Source: Bacillus sp. RO3 (GTDB lineage Bacteria; Bacillota; Bacilli; Bacillales; Bacillaceae_B). From it: a stretch of DNA of 64,000 nucleotides. This document shows, in pieces, positions 17,971 to 27,029 of the stretch. Position 1 is the first letter of the stretch. The number at the start of each line of letters is the position of its first letter. Under the pieces are notes generated by a model. It had not been told where the DNA came from, did not search any database, and saw only the letters and a list, made by a program, of their open reading frames with translations. The position numbers were made by a program, and so were the translations under genes. Location of the stretch: positions 1 to 64,000 of the forward strand of contig NZ_JAAXCV010000029.1 in assembly GCF_012911895.1 (NCBI RefSeq), read 5' to 3'.

Positions 17971-18660
17971 ATGAGAGAAATATTGCCTGGATCCGTATTG
18001 TCATATATTCAGTATGGATATCAAAAAGTTCCTAAGAAAGTTAAAAGTCGATGTCCAAACTGCTCAAAGGTCAGTGAATTTATTTTGAAAGCCAATTTCT
18101 ATCAAGTGAATAAAACAGGTCTGTTTGCAGAGTCCAATTGTTCAGAATGTAAGAAACCCGCTATTTTCGTTATTATGCTAAATGATGATTCAGGTAGCCG
18201 TGGGGAAGAAGCTGGCTTGTATATTTATGATCCCCTCGCTACAAACGGGCCATTGGATCAGATACAGGGAAATAAACGCATCCCACAAGATTTGGTCCGA
18301 TCATTCCGATCGGCATTGAATGTAAGTCAATCCAAGGATAATTCTGCCACCGCGGTGATGTCAAAGCGTGTATTGGAAAGTGTATTGAAGAATTTTAACG
18401 GTGACAAAACAGTAGGCCAATCTTTAGCAGAACAGTTTGACCAGTTACCGGACAATGTTGATCTGTCGAAGCCGATACAGGCACTGAGTCACCTTGTCTC
18501 TCCAAACACCCCCTTTAATGAAATGCTGGAATTGGAAAGAGACATTGACGATGAAACGGCTGGTTTACTAATTGAATTATTAGAAGGTCTCATTGAGTAC
18601 TTATACGTTCTTCCGGAAAAAATAGAATCACTGCAAGAAAGAATTGAAAAAAAATATTAA
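17971..18660 (+). CDS. Zinc-ribbon protein with DUF4145-like domain
   Basis: 229 residues. Two CxxC pairs (RCPNCSK and NCSECKK, about residues 28-60) form a zinc ribbon. The following part (QDLVRSFRSALNVSQSKDNSATAVMSKRVLESVL) matches the DUF4145 helical signature with its conserved Arg-x-x-Leu-Glu. Often linked with restriction or defence proteins, but no such partner is here. Start ATG after GGAGG. Confidence 0.7.
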   Translation: MREILPGSVLSYIQYGYQKVPKKVKSRCPNCSKVSEFILKANFYQVNKTGLFAESNCSECKKPAIFVIMLNDDSGSRGEEAGLYIYDPLATNGPLDQIQGNKRIPQDLVRSFRSALNVSQSKDNSATAVMSKRVLESVLKNFNGDKTVGQSLAEQFDQLPDNVDLSKPIQALSHLVSPNTPFNEMLELERDIDDETAGLLIELLEGLIEYLYVLPEKIESLQERIEKKY

Positions 18661-18663
18661 TCA

Positions 18664-18699
18664 AGTAGAGTGCCTTAGTCTCGCACTCTACTTTTTTTG
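18664..18699 (+). terminator. Terminator of the DUF4145-like gene
   Basis: AGTAGAGTGC (18664-18673) / GCACTCTACT (18683-18692), then seven T. Confidence 0.85.
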
Positions 18700-18929
18700 A
18701 GCGGTTCACTCCAGGTGCTTACAGTCGTCTATGGTAAAAAACATCTCGTAAAGAAAGGCTGATTGAGGTCCATTCCATTTTCCATTCTTTGTTAGATCCC
18801 CCTTTTAAGTCAAGAACTTTGAGGATTATGAACAGAATTTATTTAAATTTTTCCAAAACTAGTTTATCATTATGAGACAGAAGCAATTTATTCTTAAAAG
18901 AAGTCAACGGAATCAAAGGAAGGTACATT

Positions 18930-20108
18930 ATGACAACAGAACAGGAAAAAAACATTACAAGAATACATATAGATGGGAAGGAATACATTCTCATCGGAAC
19001 GGCACACGTATCGCGATTGAGCGCAGAGCAGGTAAAAGAAGTCATTGAAGGCGAACAGCCAGACACGGTTTGTGTTGAGCTGGATGAACCCAGGTATCAA
19101 TCGATTATTGAGGGAGATAAATGGAGAGACACAGACATTTTTCGGGTCATTAAAGATAAGAAAGCAACGTTATTACTTATGAATCTTGCAATTGGATCTT
19201 TCCAGAGAAGGATGGCCAAACAATTTGGAATCAAGCCGGGCCAGGAAATGATACAAGGAATTGAGTCAGCGAAAGAAACAGGTGCTGAACTTGTCTTAGC
19301 CGACCGAAACATTCAGATTACATTTTCACGAATATGGAATAGCGTCGGTTTTAGTGGCAAGGCCAAGCTTTTGACTCAAATCGTGTACAGCATCTTCAGT
19401 AACGATACCATTACAGAGGAAGAACTTGAGAAAATCAAATCTCAAGATATGTTGGATTCGATGCTGAATGAGTTCACACAGGTGTTCCCTAAATTGAAAA
19501 CACCATTAATCGATGAACGCGATCAATATCTTGCTCAGAAAATAAAGGATGCCCCCGGAGAGAAAGTTGTGGCCGTCCTTGGTGCTGCCCATGTTCCTGG
19601 AATCTCAAAGGAAATCTATAAAGAGCATGATCTGGACAAGCTGAACGAAAGGCCAGCTAAATCAAAATGGCCTAAAATAATCGGTTGGGCTATTCCGGTC
19701 ATGATTCTTGCTGTCATTGCTTATACATTTGTATCTAATCCCGATGCGGGAATCCAGCAGGGTATTAGTTGGATATTGTGGAACGGTGGATTCTCTGCTC
19801 TTGGCGTAGCGATCGCCATGGGGCATCCACTCGCGATATTAACGGCATTCGTAGCGGCACCTTTCACATCGTTGAATCCACTTCTGGCAGCCGGATGGTT
19901 CGCGGGATTTGTTCAAGCATATTTTCGCAGACCAAACGTCGGTGACTTTGACTCACTTTCAGAGGACGTACTTAGCATAAAAGGATTCTGGAGGAATAAA
20001 GTAACCCGTATCCTCCTTATTGTCGTCCTTGCCAATTTGGGAAGTTCTTTGGGAACAGTCATTGGCGGCGCCGATGTAGTACGTTTATTCATTGAAAATG
20101 TAAAGTGA
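18930..20108 (+). CDS. TraB/GumN family membrane protein
   Basis: 392 residues. N-terminal TraB domain (EYILIGTAHVSRLSAEQV, VCVELDEPRYQ, ELVLADRNIQITFSR, VVAVLGAAHVPGI) with the paired GTAH and GAAH histidine motifs of this metalloprotease-like fold. The C-terminal ~140 residues hold four membrane segments (WAIPVMILAVIAYTFV, ALGVAIAMGHPLAILTAFVAAP and others). Homologues in Firmicutes have been linked to pheromone shutdown (TraB/PrgY); here the role is unknown. Start ATG 18930 with AAGGAAGG. Confidence 0.8.
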   Translation: MTTEQEKNITRIHIDGKEYILIGTAHVSRLSAEQVKEVIEGEQPDTVCVELDEPRYQSIIEGDKWRDTDIFRVIKDKKATLLLMNLAIGSFQRRMAKQFGIKPGQEMIQGIESAKETGAELVLADRNIQITFSRIWNSVGFSGKAKLLTQIVYSIFSNDTITEEELEKIKSQDMLDSMLNEFTQVFPKLKTPLIDERDQYLAQKIKDAPGEKVVAVLGAAHVPGISKEIYKEHDLDKLNERPAKSKWPKIIGWAIPVMILAVIAYTFVSNPDAGIQQGISWILWNGGFSALGVAIAMGHPLAILTAFVAAPFTSLNPLLAAGWFAGFVQAYFRRPNVGDFDSLSEDVLSIKGFWRNKVTRILLIVVLANLGSSLGTVIGGADVVRLFIENVK

Positions 20109-20112
20109 ATTA

Positions 20113-20145
20113 AAAAAGCTATCCATTTTGGATGGCTTTATTTCT
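20113..20145 (+). terminator. Terminator of the TraB family gene
   Basis: AAAAGCTATCC / GGATGGCTTTAT around TTTT(T), followed by a T-rich tract. Confidence 0.75.
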
Positions 20146-20205
20146 TTAATAAACTTGGAATATTATGCTAAAATTTCTTCATAAAAAGAATAGGGGGTCC
20201 AGGCT

Positions 20206-20409
20206 ATGAATCAATTCTTCTCTAAATATTCCCATTGGCTCCTTCTCATTTTGGTAGGACTAAGCTTTATGATGGGTTTATCAATGTTTACTAAATCACT
20301 TCAAGGTCTTATCGCTGGAATTTTCGGGTTTTTTGGGTTAATGGGAGTGGCTTATCTGGTGATACATATGGAGATACAAAAGAGGAGAAGAGCAAATTCA
20401 AAGAAATAG
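20206..20409 (+). CDS. Small two-span membrane protein
   Basis: 67 residues, start ATG 20206 after GGGGGTCC. Two hydrophobic helices (LLLILVGLSFMMGLSMF; GLIAGIFGFFGLMGVAYLVI) and a basic C-terminus (KRRRANSKK) that should face the cytoplasm. Not recognised beyond that. Confidence 0.6.
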   Translation: MNQFFSKYSHWLLLILVGLSFMMGLSMFTKSLQGLIAGIFGFFGLMGVAYLVIHMEIQKRRRANSKK

Positions 20410-20636
20410 CTTTTTTCCTGCAGTAGGTAAAAGGATAAGTCCTAGTATTTACATGATCCAGCATGGAAAGGCGAATTCAGATAAGGGGAGGTTTCCAGTC
20501 CGGTAAAAAAAGTAATCCAATTCAAATTTAACAAACTTAGAATACCTGAAATTTTTCGGTTCAGTATGCGTTTTCAAATAGAATCTTTGGGTAAATAAAG
20601 ATTAACCTTTACCCGAAACCTTGTGAGGAGAGAATA

Positions 20637-20841
20637 ATGGGAGCTGTGACTATCGTTGCTTGATATACATGACAGATACTCGATTGTTTTGTATCAAACA
20701 CATATGGCAAAAAAACAGGCTACTCGTAAATCCCAAAAAATTACGATTCAAATGCTTTCCCAATATACAGGTTTCTCTGAAGAAATCATTCTCGAAGCAC
20801 TTGAGTTTGGAACCATTTCACCTGATTCATGTTGTTTATGA
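20637..20841 (+). pseudogene. Small gene, probably frameshifted
   Basis: GTGAGGAGAGAATAATG gives a strong start at 20637 reading MGAVTIVA and stopping at 20661-20663. One base out of phase, from 20656, a frame reads LLDIHDRYSIVLYQTHMAKKQ and a helix-turn-helix-like ITIQMLSQYTGFSEEIILEALEFG to a stop at 20841. Removing one base near 20658 would give MGAVTIVLDIHDRYSIVLYQ, a sensible 65-70 residue protein. The family is not recognised; the frameshift is inferred only from RBS placement and continuity. Confidence 0.4.
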
Positions 20842-21013
20842 TCATATACGTGTAAAGGTCTAAGAAAATTATCCTCTCCTCCAGGGTTCCCCACATGAAA
20901 ACGTGTAATATTGCTGATGCAATTTCGTTACATAATTAATTTTTGAAGAATATATTGAAAAAACAAGCCTATATTTATTATAATAATAGAAAGGATTTAT
21001 AGAGGAGGATCTA

Positions 21014-21193
21014 ATGGACACCCACAGGAGTAAAAGGATATCAAAGTTATACCGAAAGTTGATTACTTCTGATGCAACACAAGCTTTCCTTATTTATAAA
21101 GGCCTAGATGAGACTACGAAAGCAGAATTACTCGATTTGGTGGCAGAGATGGGGTCTCAGCACTCAGAAAAACTTTTGAATAAAATCAGCTAA
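21014..21193 (+). CDS. Small hypothetical protein (59 aa)
   Basis: ATG 21014 follows AGAGGAGGAT. The product is basic at the N-terminus (MDTHRSKRISKLYRKL) and amphipathic after it (AELLDLVAEMGSQHSEKLLNKIS). The strong ribosome site and the terminator right after the stop support expression. Not recognised. Confidence 0.65.
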   Translation: MDTHRSKRISKLYRKLITSDATQAFLIYKGLDETTKAELLDLVAEMGSQHSEKLLNKIS

Positions 21194-21210
21194 TATACAT
21201 CAACAGATTT

Positions 21211-21244
21211 GAAGACCTGGAGGGGTAACCCTTTCAGGTCTTTC
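21211..21244 (+). terminator. Terminator of the 59-aa gene
   Basis: AAGACCTG (21212-21219) / CAGGTCTT (21235-21242) with inner pairs, followed by TTCC and TTTT. Confidence 0.7.
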
Positions 21245-21377
21245 CTAATTTTAGCTGTTTTTTCCATTCTCATGAAATGGATGAAACAGGGGAAGGTTCA
21301 CTGTCAATACCAATCAGTCTGACAGCATCCTTTTCCATTTATAATGAAAAACTTTATTTTTTCTCTTTTAATGCAGA

Positions 21378-21710
21378 TTAACGATCTGTTTCCCTGAACA
21401 TGATATCGATAATTTTCTCCGTATCCGTTTCAAACTCTATATCTACCAACACTCCAAATTCTTTCTCACCACGTCTTAGCCAAAGCTTGAATTTCTCCGT
21501 AGATACTTTTGATCCATTTTCTTTTCCAATATGAAGATAGTCGACGATTTCAGCATCTGGATATTTCTCTTGTGTCTTTTTCACTGCCAGACTTCCCCAT
21601 TTTGCATATGAGGGAATTTCTTGTTGAGCATATACGCCTGGGTTCAAGTCAGAAAAGGGAGCACTCGCACTATATAGCAAACCAAGAACAATGAAGAGTT
21701 TAAATTTCAT
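21378..21710 (-). CDS. Secreted DUF3889-like protein
   Basis: 110 residues. Signal peptide (KFKLFIVLGLLYSASAPFSDLNPGVYA) and then EIPSYAKWGSLAVKKTQEKYP, DYLHIGKENGS and EFGVLVDIEFETDTEKI, which fit the DUF3889 family of secreted Bacillus proteins. Start ATG 21710 six bases after AAGGTG; the frame opens at 21719. Function unknown. Confidence 0.7.
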   Translation of the reverse strand: MKFKLFIVLGLLYSASAPFSDLNPGVYAQQEIPSYAKWGSLAVKKTQEKYPDAEIVDYLHIGKENGSKVSTEKFKLWLRRGEKEFGVLVDIEFETDTEKIIDIMFRETDR

Positions 21711-21906
21711 AATCAACACCTTAACCTTCTTTTTAGTTGTAGGATGAACCTGTCGCCTATAAAATATTCTCTATTCCGAAGTCATTACTATTACGGAGTG
21801 GATTATATATTTTTTAATCAGAATATTCTTTACTTGGGCATCATAACATCTTAAACTGTGATGGAGGAAGAAAATCTTTCCAATCATTTGAAAGGAGGCG
21901 AAGACG

Positions 21907-21972
21907 ATGACCGTAATCGTCAGTGACGTAAAGAGAATGAATGAGGATGAGGTTCTATACTTAAAAACTTAG
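21907..21972 (+). CDS. 21-residue ORF upstream of the GNAT fusion gene
   Basis: ATG 21907 has a near-perfect AAAGGAGGCGAAG ribosome site. The peptide MTVIVSDVKRMNEDEVLYLKT ends 14 bases before the next start codon. The strong initiation signal and tight spacing suggest a translated leader peptide or coupling ORF; no attenuator hairpin is evident between them. Confidence 0.5.
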   Translation: MTVIVSDVKRMNEDEVLYLKT

Positions 21973-21986
21973 CGCAGGAGGATCAT

Positions 21987-24900
21987 ATGAAGACTACGTT
22001 GAATCAAGTGAAGATCGTCGAATATCATGAAGGTTTAGCAAAAGGGATAGCAAAAATGTGGAATGAAAGCCGCGAAAATTGGGGTGGAGATTCCGTGGTC
22101 ACAACAGAACAAGACGTAAAGGATAAAGAAGCAAACTCCACCAACCTGCATCTGTTTATTGCCTTGATAGGAGATGAGGTGGCTGGTTACTGTGGATTAT
22201 CTGAGTATCGAGAAGATGAAGGGTCACTTTACATTCCACTCCTTAATGTACATCCCCACTATCACGGCATGAAGATTGGTAAACAACTTGTGATGAAAGC
22301 GATCGAAAAAACTGCTGAATTAAAATGGCCCAGATTGGATTTATTTACGTGGGCGGGTAATACAAAGGCCGTACCCCTATACAAAAAATGCGGCTTTTTT
22401 TGGGAAGATCGCGAGGATACGGTTCATTTAATGAACTTTATCCCGACAGTACTTCAAATTGAGTGGCTGAAACCATTTTTCGATAAACATGATTGGTATA
22501 AAACAAGTCAACGTTTGATTGAAATCAAGCCTGATGGCTTGAAAGATAAAGAACATACGTATTATGAGTATAAGTGGCAAGCAGGTGAGGAGTTCGTCCG
22601 TATTCAATTTGAGAGAACCGGACGAAGCATACGCTTAATCGAAACACAGGATTTCCTTGTGGAAATGAAGCTGTCAGCCTTTAAGCTTCTCGAAAAGCAA
22701 GAAAATCATGTCTCCTACCACATAGAGAACCGGAGAGAAAATCCATTAGAAATCTCCATGACAGGCATATCTTCCTCTCATGTGAAGCATGAATTAAATG
22801 AGTCTTTATTAGTGAAAAAGAAATGGACGGGAGAATTCCCTGTCACGGTTGATATGCCTCCAAGTGAACCAAGCCCATGGAAAAAACACCCGACAGTCAG
22901 TGTGAATCTTGAAGTGGACGGTCAATCGATACCATTAGCTTTAGGATTATTCCCTAAGCAAGCAGGGAAGGTCCATTTAAGAACGATAAAAAAGAACTGG
23001 AGACCAAAGAGTGCAGGAGTTCTGTATCTAGACTTGGAGAGCCAATTAGAGGAAGAAGCTTCCTGGAAGATCAAGCTTCCCCACAACAAAATAGTTGAAT
23101 GGGAAAAACAGGAAATTTATGTCAACACAGGGGTTAAGGAGCGAATATCTATCCCCATACCCGTACGGTTACTGGTGAATGGCTTATTATCATTGAATCT
23201 TCAAGTAGCTGTAGAAAGAGAAAAGAAGGAAGAGATAGCATTCAGTCCGAGAATCACCCTTGCGCTGCCAGGTTTCGGTGCAAAGTTTGGCGGGGAAACA
23301 GACGAGCATTGGCTAGGCTTTAACGGCCCGAATTTTGTAGAGATTGAAAAAAGGAATCATATCGTTAAAATCGGATCGACAAGATCCATACAGGATCCCA
23401 TCACGTTCTTCACACCAAAATTCGGGAAGCCATATCATGAGGAATTTTCTAAAAGAGAAGCCTGTGCTGTCGAGTACATCGAGCTTCCAGAAGCATTCGT
23501 CATTAAAACCACATTGGAGTCTTTTGCTTTTCCCGCCCTTCTTTTGAACACCTATTTTAGGATTTACGGGGATGGGTTAGTGGAAATCAGTCACGAGGTT
23601 GTCAATAACGGGGAAAATGAAAAGAAGAAGCTTTTTCTTGCTCAACCTGTCTTTACGAATTTCGAAGGAATGGCGATTCCTCAGAAAGAAGGGGTCATGG
23701 TAGGAAATGAGTCACAGGTTCCATTTATAGAATACATCAAAGACAAAGATATGAGTGAACGCTGGGTATTCACACGCTCTACTGAAGGAGAAACCATGGG
23801 CCTTGCTTGGCCGGAAGGGTCCGTAGGGAGAAAAGAAGACTGGCGATTGGCCATTGAATATGAAATAGACGTGATTTCTGCACAGGAAGAAAAGTGTCTA
23901 GGACCGATTCAAGTAGGGATTAATACTTCTACAAACTGGTCCAGATGGAGAGAAATGGTTCGTGATGAAGGAGCAGCTGAAATGCAGGAGATACCTCTGT
24001 ATTCCCTTGAAAAGGAAGGGGGAGATGTGGTTTCTTCCACAGGCGAAAAGATGAGGTACACATTCAGGTCCATGATGACTCCATACCTTCATGGAAAATT
24101 AACGGTAGAACACGGAAATGAAACATTTGTTAAGGAAGTCAGCAAAGAAGAATCCCTTACTCAAATTGATTTAGAAATAGAGAATTCTGATACAGGAATA
24201 AAAAGTCTTAATGGATATTTGAAGTCCGAGACTCAACAAGGTGAAGTAGAGTCTATTCAATTGGTACACGGCACGGGTGAAGTGATGGTTGAGCGTGATG
24301 GGGATCTATGGTCCGTGAATAATGGTGTATTTGTGTTTAAAGCATCTTCAGACTACTATCCTGGCATTTTTTCATTAGTATGCAATGAAAAGGAAGTCTT
24401 CGATCATCAATTTCCTGAACCTGGACCACGAGCATGGTGGAATCCATGGGGGGGAGGAATCCGATACGCATTCCAATCGGTGAGTACCTATTCCATGTTG
24501 AAGGAGCAAACGGATATCAAGCAGGTATTCAAGTTGGACCAGTATGGTCATCAGTGGACAGGTATCTGTCTCACAACAGATTTTAAAGAACACGAAAAGA
24601 TGAAGGGTGTAGTTCTCCGCCAATATGCTTTAACCCTTCCAGAAGTACCAGTCTTAGCTGTATACGCGGAGATCGAACAGGCCTCTGGGAGAACCTACGC
24701 AAAAGAGCAACTGGATCTGGAGGCTTTTTTCAAAAACGGTGAAACTCTTACTTCCACTTTCGTTACACTTCCTGAACAGGGAGTATTTCAAAAATATTAT
24801 GCCGGCATAGAGGAATTCGTTTTAAGAGACACACCTTATATTATGGTTGGATCAGAGGATCAATCCGATTCTTTCACCTTTATCCATTCGAATACTAGAA

Positions 24901-25067
24901 AGCGATCAGAAGCGTATCTAAATAAAGAGGTTCTCCTTATTGCTTCAACAAAAGAGTGGTCTGCAGCTTCAGGAGAAACCATAGTGATAGAACCAAGCAT
25001 TCTTTTCTATGGGAAAGTTCACTCTCCTAAAGCAATCAAGCCGCTACAAAACATTCGCTTCAACTAA
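21987..25067 (+). CDS. GNAT acetyltransferase fused to a large beta-rich protein
   Basis: 1026 residues. Residues 1-150 are a GNAT domain (LYIPLLNVHPHYHGMKIGKQLV, then AVPLYKKCGFFWED). Residues ~170-400 look like beta-sandwich modules with a GGE-like extracellular flavour but no signal peptide. Residues ~430-690 and ~780-1020 contain aromatic-rich strands (FGAKFGGETDEHWLGFNG; FPEPGPRAWWNPWGGGIRYAF; KLDQYGHQWTGI) suggestive of a galactose-mutarotase or glycoside-hydrolase-like supersandwich. No transmembrane segment, so cytoplasmic. Start ATG 21987 after GGAGGATC. The GNAT call is firm; the rest is fold-level inference. Substrate unknown. Confidence 0.7.
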   Translation: MKTTLNQVKIVEYHEGLAKGIAKMWNESRENWGGDSVVTTEQDVKDKEANSTNLHLFIALIGDEVAGYCGLSEYREDEGSLYIPLLNVHPHYHGMKIGKQLVMKAIEKTAELKWPRLDLFTWAGNTKAVPLYKKCGFFWEDREDTVHLMNFIPTVLQIEWLKPFFDKHDWYKTSQRLIEIKPDGLKDKEHTYYEYKWQAGEEFVRIQFERTGRSIRLIETQDFLVEMKLSAFKLLEKQENHVSYHIENRRENPLEISMTGISSSHVKHELNESLLVKKKWTGEFPVTVDMPPSEPSPWKKHPTVSVNLEVDGQSIPLALGLFPKQAGKVHLRTIKKNWRPKSAGVLYLDLESQLEEEASWKIKLPHNKIVEWEKQEIYVNTGVKERISIPIPVRLLVNGLLSLNLQVAVEREKKEEIAFSPRITLALPGFGAKFGGETDEHWLGFNGPNFVEIEKRNHIVKIGSTRSIQDPITFFTPKFGKPYHEEFSKREACAVEYIELPEAFVIKTTLESFAFPALLLNTYFRIYGDGLVEISHEVVNNGENEKKKLFLAQPVFTNFEGMAIPQKEGVMVGNESQVPFIEYIKDKDMSERWVFTRSTEGETMGLAWPEGSVGRKEDWRLAIEYEIDVISAQEEKCLGPIQVGINTSTNWSRWREMVRDEGAAEMQEIPLYSLEKEGGDVVSSTGEKMRYTFRSMMTPYLHGKLTVEHGNETFVKEVSKEESLTQIDLEIENSDTGIKSLNGYLKSETQQGEVESIQLVHGTGEVMVERDGDLWSVNNGVFVFKASSDYYPGIFSLVCNEKEVFDHQFPEPGPRAWWNPWGGGIRYAFQSVSTYSMLKEQTDIKQVFKLDQYGHQWTGICLTTDFKEHEKMKGVVLRQYALTLPEVPVLAVYAEIEQASGRTYAKEQLDLEAFFKNGETLTSTFVTLPEQGVFQKYYAGIEEFVLRDTPYIMVGSEDQSDSFTFIHSNTRKRSEAYLNKEVLLIASTKEWSAASGETIVIEPSILFYGKVHSPKAIKPLQNIRFN

Positions 25068-25073
25068 TATCAC

Positions 25074-25104
25074 ACGAACCTGCCTCTTGGGCAGGTTCGT
25101 CTTT
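25074..25104 (+). terminator. Terminator of the GNAT fusion gene
   Basis: ACGAACCTGCC / GGCAGGTTCGT, 5-base loop, then CTTTTTCTTTT. Confidence 0.9.
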
Positions 25105-25122
25105 TTCTTTTGTTTAATGATA

Positions 25123-25157
25123 GAGGGACGGACCTGTCATCTGTATAAGGTCCGTCC
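25123..25157. repeat. Inverted-repeat element, GGACGGACCT type
   Basis: GAGGGACGGACCT (25123-25135) faces AGGTCCGTCC (25148-25157); ten bases pair exactly around a 12-base spacer. One of several copies of this motif in the window (see 42825, 46246, 49321). It sits between two terminators in a convergent intergenic region. Confidence 0.7.
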
Positions 25158-25160
25158 ATC

Positions 25161-25194
25161 AAAAAAACCGGATACGATCGTATCCGGTTTTTTT
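25161..25194. terminator. Symmetric bidirectional terminator
   Basis: A perfect 34-base palindrome: seven A, then ACCGGATACGA and its complement, then seven T. It ends guaC on the minus strand and backs up the terminator of the GNAT fusion gene. Confidence 0.85.
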
Positions 25195-25206
25195 GATAAA
25201 AGGAGT

Positions 25207-26190
25207 TCAATACACTTTGTCTCCATTAAAGATGGAATTCTTAACGACTACATAATCAACGGTCCTGATGGCTTCAAGCTTTGTTCCACCAGCGTAGGAG
25301 ATAGAAGATTGAAGATCTTGTTCCATTTCGACCAACGTATGATCCAGTGAACCTTTATGTTCAACGTACATTTTTTTTCCCTCAACGTTCTTCTTCTCTC
25401 CTTTTTGGAATTCAGAAGCTGATCCGAAGTATTCTTTAAAGAGTTTACCGTCTTTTTCAATCGTGTCCCCTGGAGATTCTTCGTGGCCCGCAAACAGGGA
25501 ACCGATCATCACCATGGATGCTCCGAAACGGATGGACTTCGCAATATCACCGTGGGTGCGGATGCCGCCATCAGCGATGATCGGTTTAGTTGCCGCTTTT
25601 GCACACCAGCGTAGAGCAGCGAGCTGCCAGCCCCCCGTTCCAAAGCCCGTCTTGATTTTTGTAATGCACACCTTTCCTGGTCCTATACCGACTTTTGTTG
25701 CGTCAGCACCCGCATGCTCTAACTCTCTTACCGCCTCAGGAGTTCCAACGTTACCTGCAATGACAAAGCTTCCCGGTACGTTTTTCTTGATGTGCTGAAT
25801 CATGTTGATGACCGCATTGGAATGACCGTGTGCGATATCAATCGTGATAAACTCAGGAGTCAGCTTTTCTTCAGCTAATTGCTCTATAAATGAATATTCT
25901 TCCTCTTTGACCCCTACAGAAATAGAAGAAATGAAGCCACGGGATTTCATATCCTTTATAAATGAAATGCGTTTTTCAGGCTCAAAGCGGTGCATAATAT
26001 AAAAATAATTATTTTCAGCTAAATACACAGCAATTTTCTCATCAATAATGGTCTGCATATTGGCAGGTACCACAGGTAACTTAAATGTATGGCCGCCAAG
26101 GGTCACACTGGTATCACACTCGGAACGGCTATTCACCACACACTTGGCGGGAATTAATTGAATATCTTCGTAATCAAATACATTTTCCAT
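25207..26190 (-). CDS. guaC: GMP reductase
   Basis: 327 residues, family length for type 2 GMP reductase, which converts GMP to IMP and ammonia with NADPH in purine salvage. Visible: the catalytic cysteine loop [15 protein letters not shown], the phosphate-binding [16 protein letters not shown] and [19 protein letters not shown], and the IMPDH/GMPR barrel start [15 protein letters not shown]. It lacks the CBS domains of IMP dehydrogenase. Start ATG 26190 after GGGGTG; an earlier in-frame codon at 26208 has no ribosome site. Alone in its unit; a palindrome upstream overlaps the likely -35. Confidence 0.95.
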   Translation of the reverse strand: MENVFDYEDIQLIPAKCVVNSRSECDTSVTLGGHTFKLPVVPANMQTIIDEKIAVYLAENNYFYIMHRFEPEKRISFIKDMKSRGFISSISVGVKEEEYSFIEQLAEEKLTPEFITIDIAHGHSNAVINMIQHIKKNVPGSFVIAGNVGTPEAVRELEHAGADATKVGIGPGKVCITKIKTGFGTGGWQLAALRWCAKAATKPIIADGGIRTHGDIAKSIRFGASMVMIGSLFAGHEESPGDTIEKDGKLFKEYFGSASEFQKGEKKNVEGKKMYVEHKGSLDHTLVEMEQDLQSSISYAGGTKLEAIRTVDYVVVKNSIFNGDKVY

Positions 26191-26245
26191 TATTACACCC
26201 CTAAACACGAATATTAAACTTTGATGATTTTATAAACGTTCGTAC

Positions 26246-26264
26246 ATAAGGTAATTTACCTTAT
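26246..26264 (-). promoter_or_regulatory. Palindromic operator candidate upstream of guaC
   Basis: ATAAGGTAATTTACCTTAT is a perfect 19-bp palindrome around a central T. On the minus strand its inner half supplies TTACCT as a possible -35, 16 bp before TAAAAT near 26230; a PurBox-like ACGAACGTT lies between. The arrangement fits a repressor site over the guaC promoter. The cognate regulator is unknown. Confidence 0.5.
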
Positions 26265-26445
26265 TTTCTTATTCATGTCAAAGGATTTTATTATCCTGAT
26301 TGGAAAGGTTTTCGCATTTGTAAGATATTTACTTATGAAGATGTAAATAGTCATTAATGGGACCAACCAGGGACGGAGTATGTTACAGTAGGAGGGAGGA
26401 GAGTGTTTATACACAAATCTGAATTCTATGAAAGGTGGTTTACCT

Positions 26446-27003
26446 ATGTACTGGGTAATCGCTCTGTTCGATGAAAAAACGGAAAAGGTAATAGAAGAAA
26501 TTTGGAAGGAACTAACTGCCAAAGACATTTCTTACTATGAAGAAGAAATCAATGATGCACGTCCCCATATCACACTGGGAAGTTATAAGGAACTGGACAA
26601 AGAAACGTACATACAGGCATTAGAGACTTACTATGAAAACAAGAAAAAGATTGATATAACCTTTAATACAGTCGGTTCATTTCTGAATTATGGAACACTT
26701 TTTTTCTCTCCGACTATGACGAAAGAACTTCTTGACTTCCATTCCTCTCACCATGATTTCTTTCGCGATTTCAACGAATCGGCTGTTCCTCTATATCTTC
26801 CTGGAAACTGGATCCCACACTGTACATTGGCCAATAAACTTTCACCAGATAAGTTATCTAAAGGCTTCAAGCATTGTTTAGAAAGAGGTGACACCATTAA
26901 AGGGAAGATTACTGGAATTGCTTTAATTGAATTGGTAGATGATAGCAAGGATTGCGTAGAAGCTCCTATTGTTTATTCCAAAACACTCTTAGATTGGAAA
27001 TAG
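26446..27003 (+). CDS. 2H phosphoesterase (2'-5' RNA ligase family)
   Basis: 185 residues. The two His-x-Thr motifs of the 2H superfamily are RPHITLGSY (about 43-51) and PHCTLANKL (about 124-132). Members act as cyclic phosphodiesterases or RNA ligases on 2',3'- or 2',5'-linked ends; the actual substrate is unknown. Start ATG 26446 follows AAAGGTGG; an in-frame ATG at 26428 lies before that site. Confidence 0.8.
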   Translation: MYWVIALFDEKTEKVIEEIWKELTAKDISYYEEEINDARPHITLGSYKELDKETYIQALETYYENKKKIDITFNTVGSFLNYGTLFFSPTMTKELLDFHSSHHDFFRDFNESAVPLYLPGNWIPHCTLANKLSPDKLSKGFKHCLERGDTIKGKITGIALIELVDDSKDCVEAPIVYSKTLLDWK

Positions 27004-27029
27004 CCAGTGTAGCCTTTTATCTGAAGGGA

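Noticed and set aside
17971-20108. Anti-phage defence island (DUF4145-like and TraB genes)
   Set aside because: No nuclease, helicase, toxin or methylase partner is near, and each gene has its own terminator.
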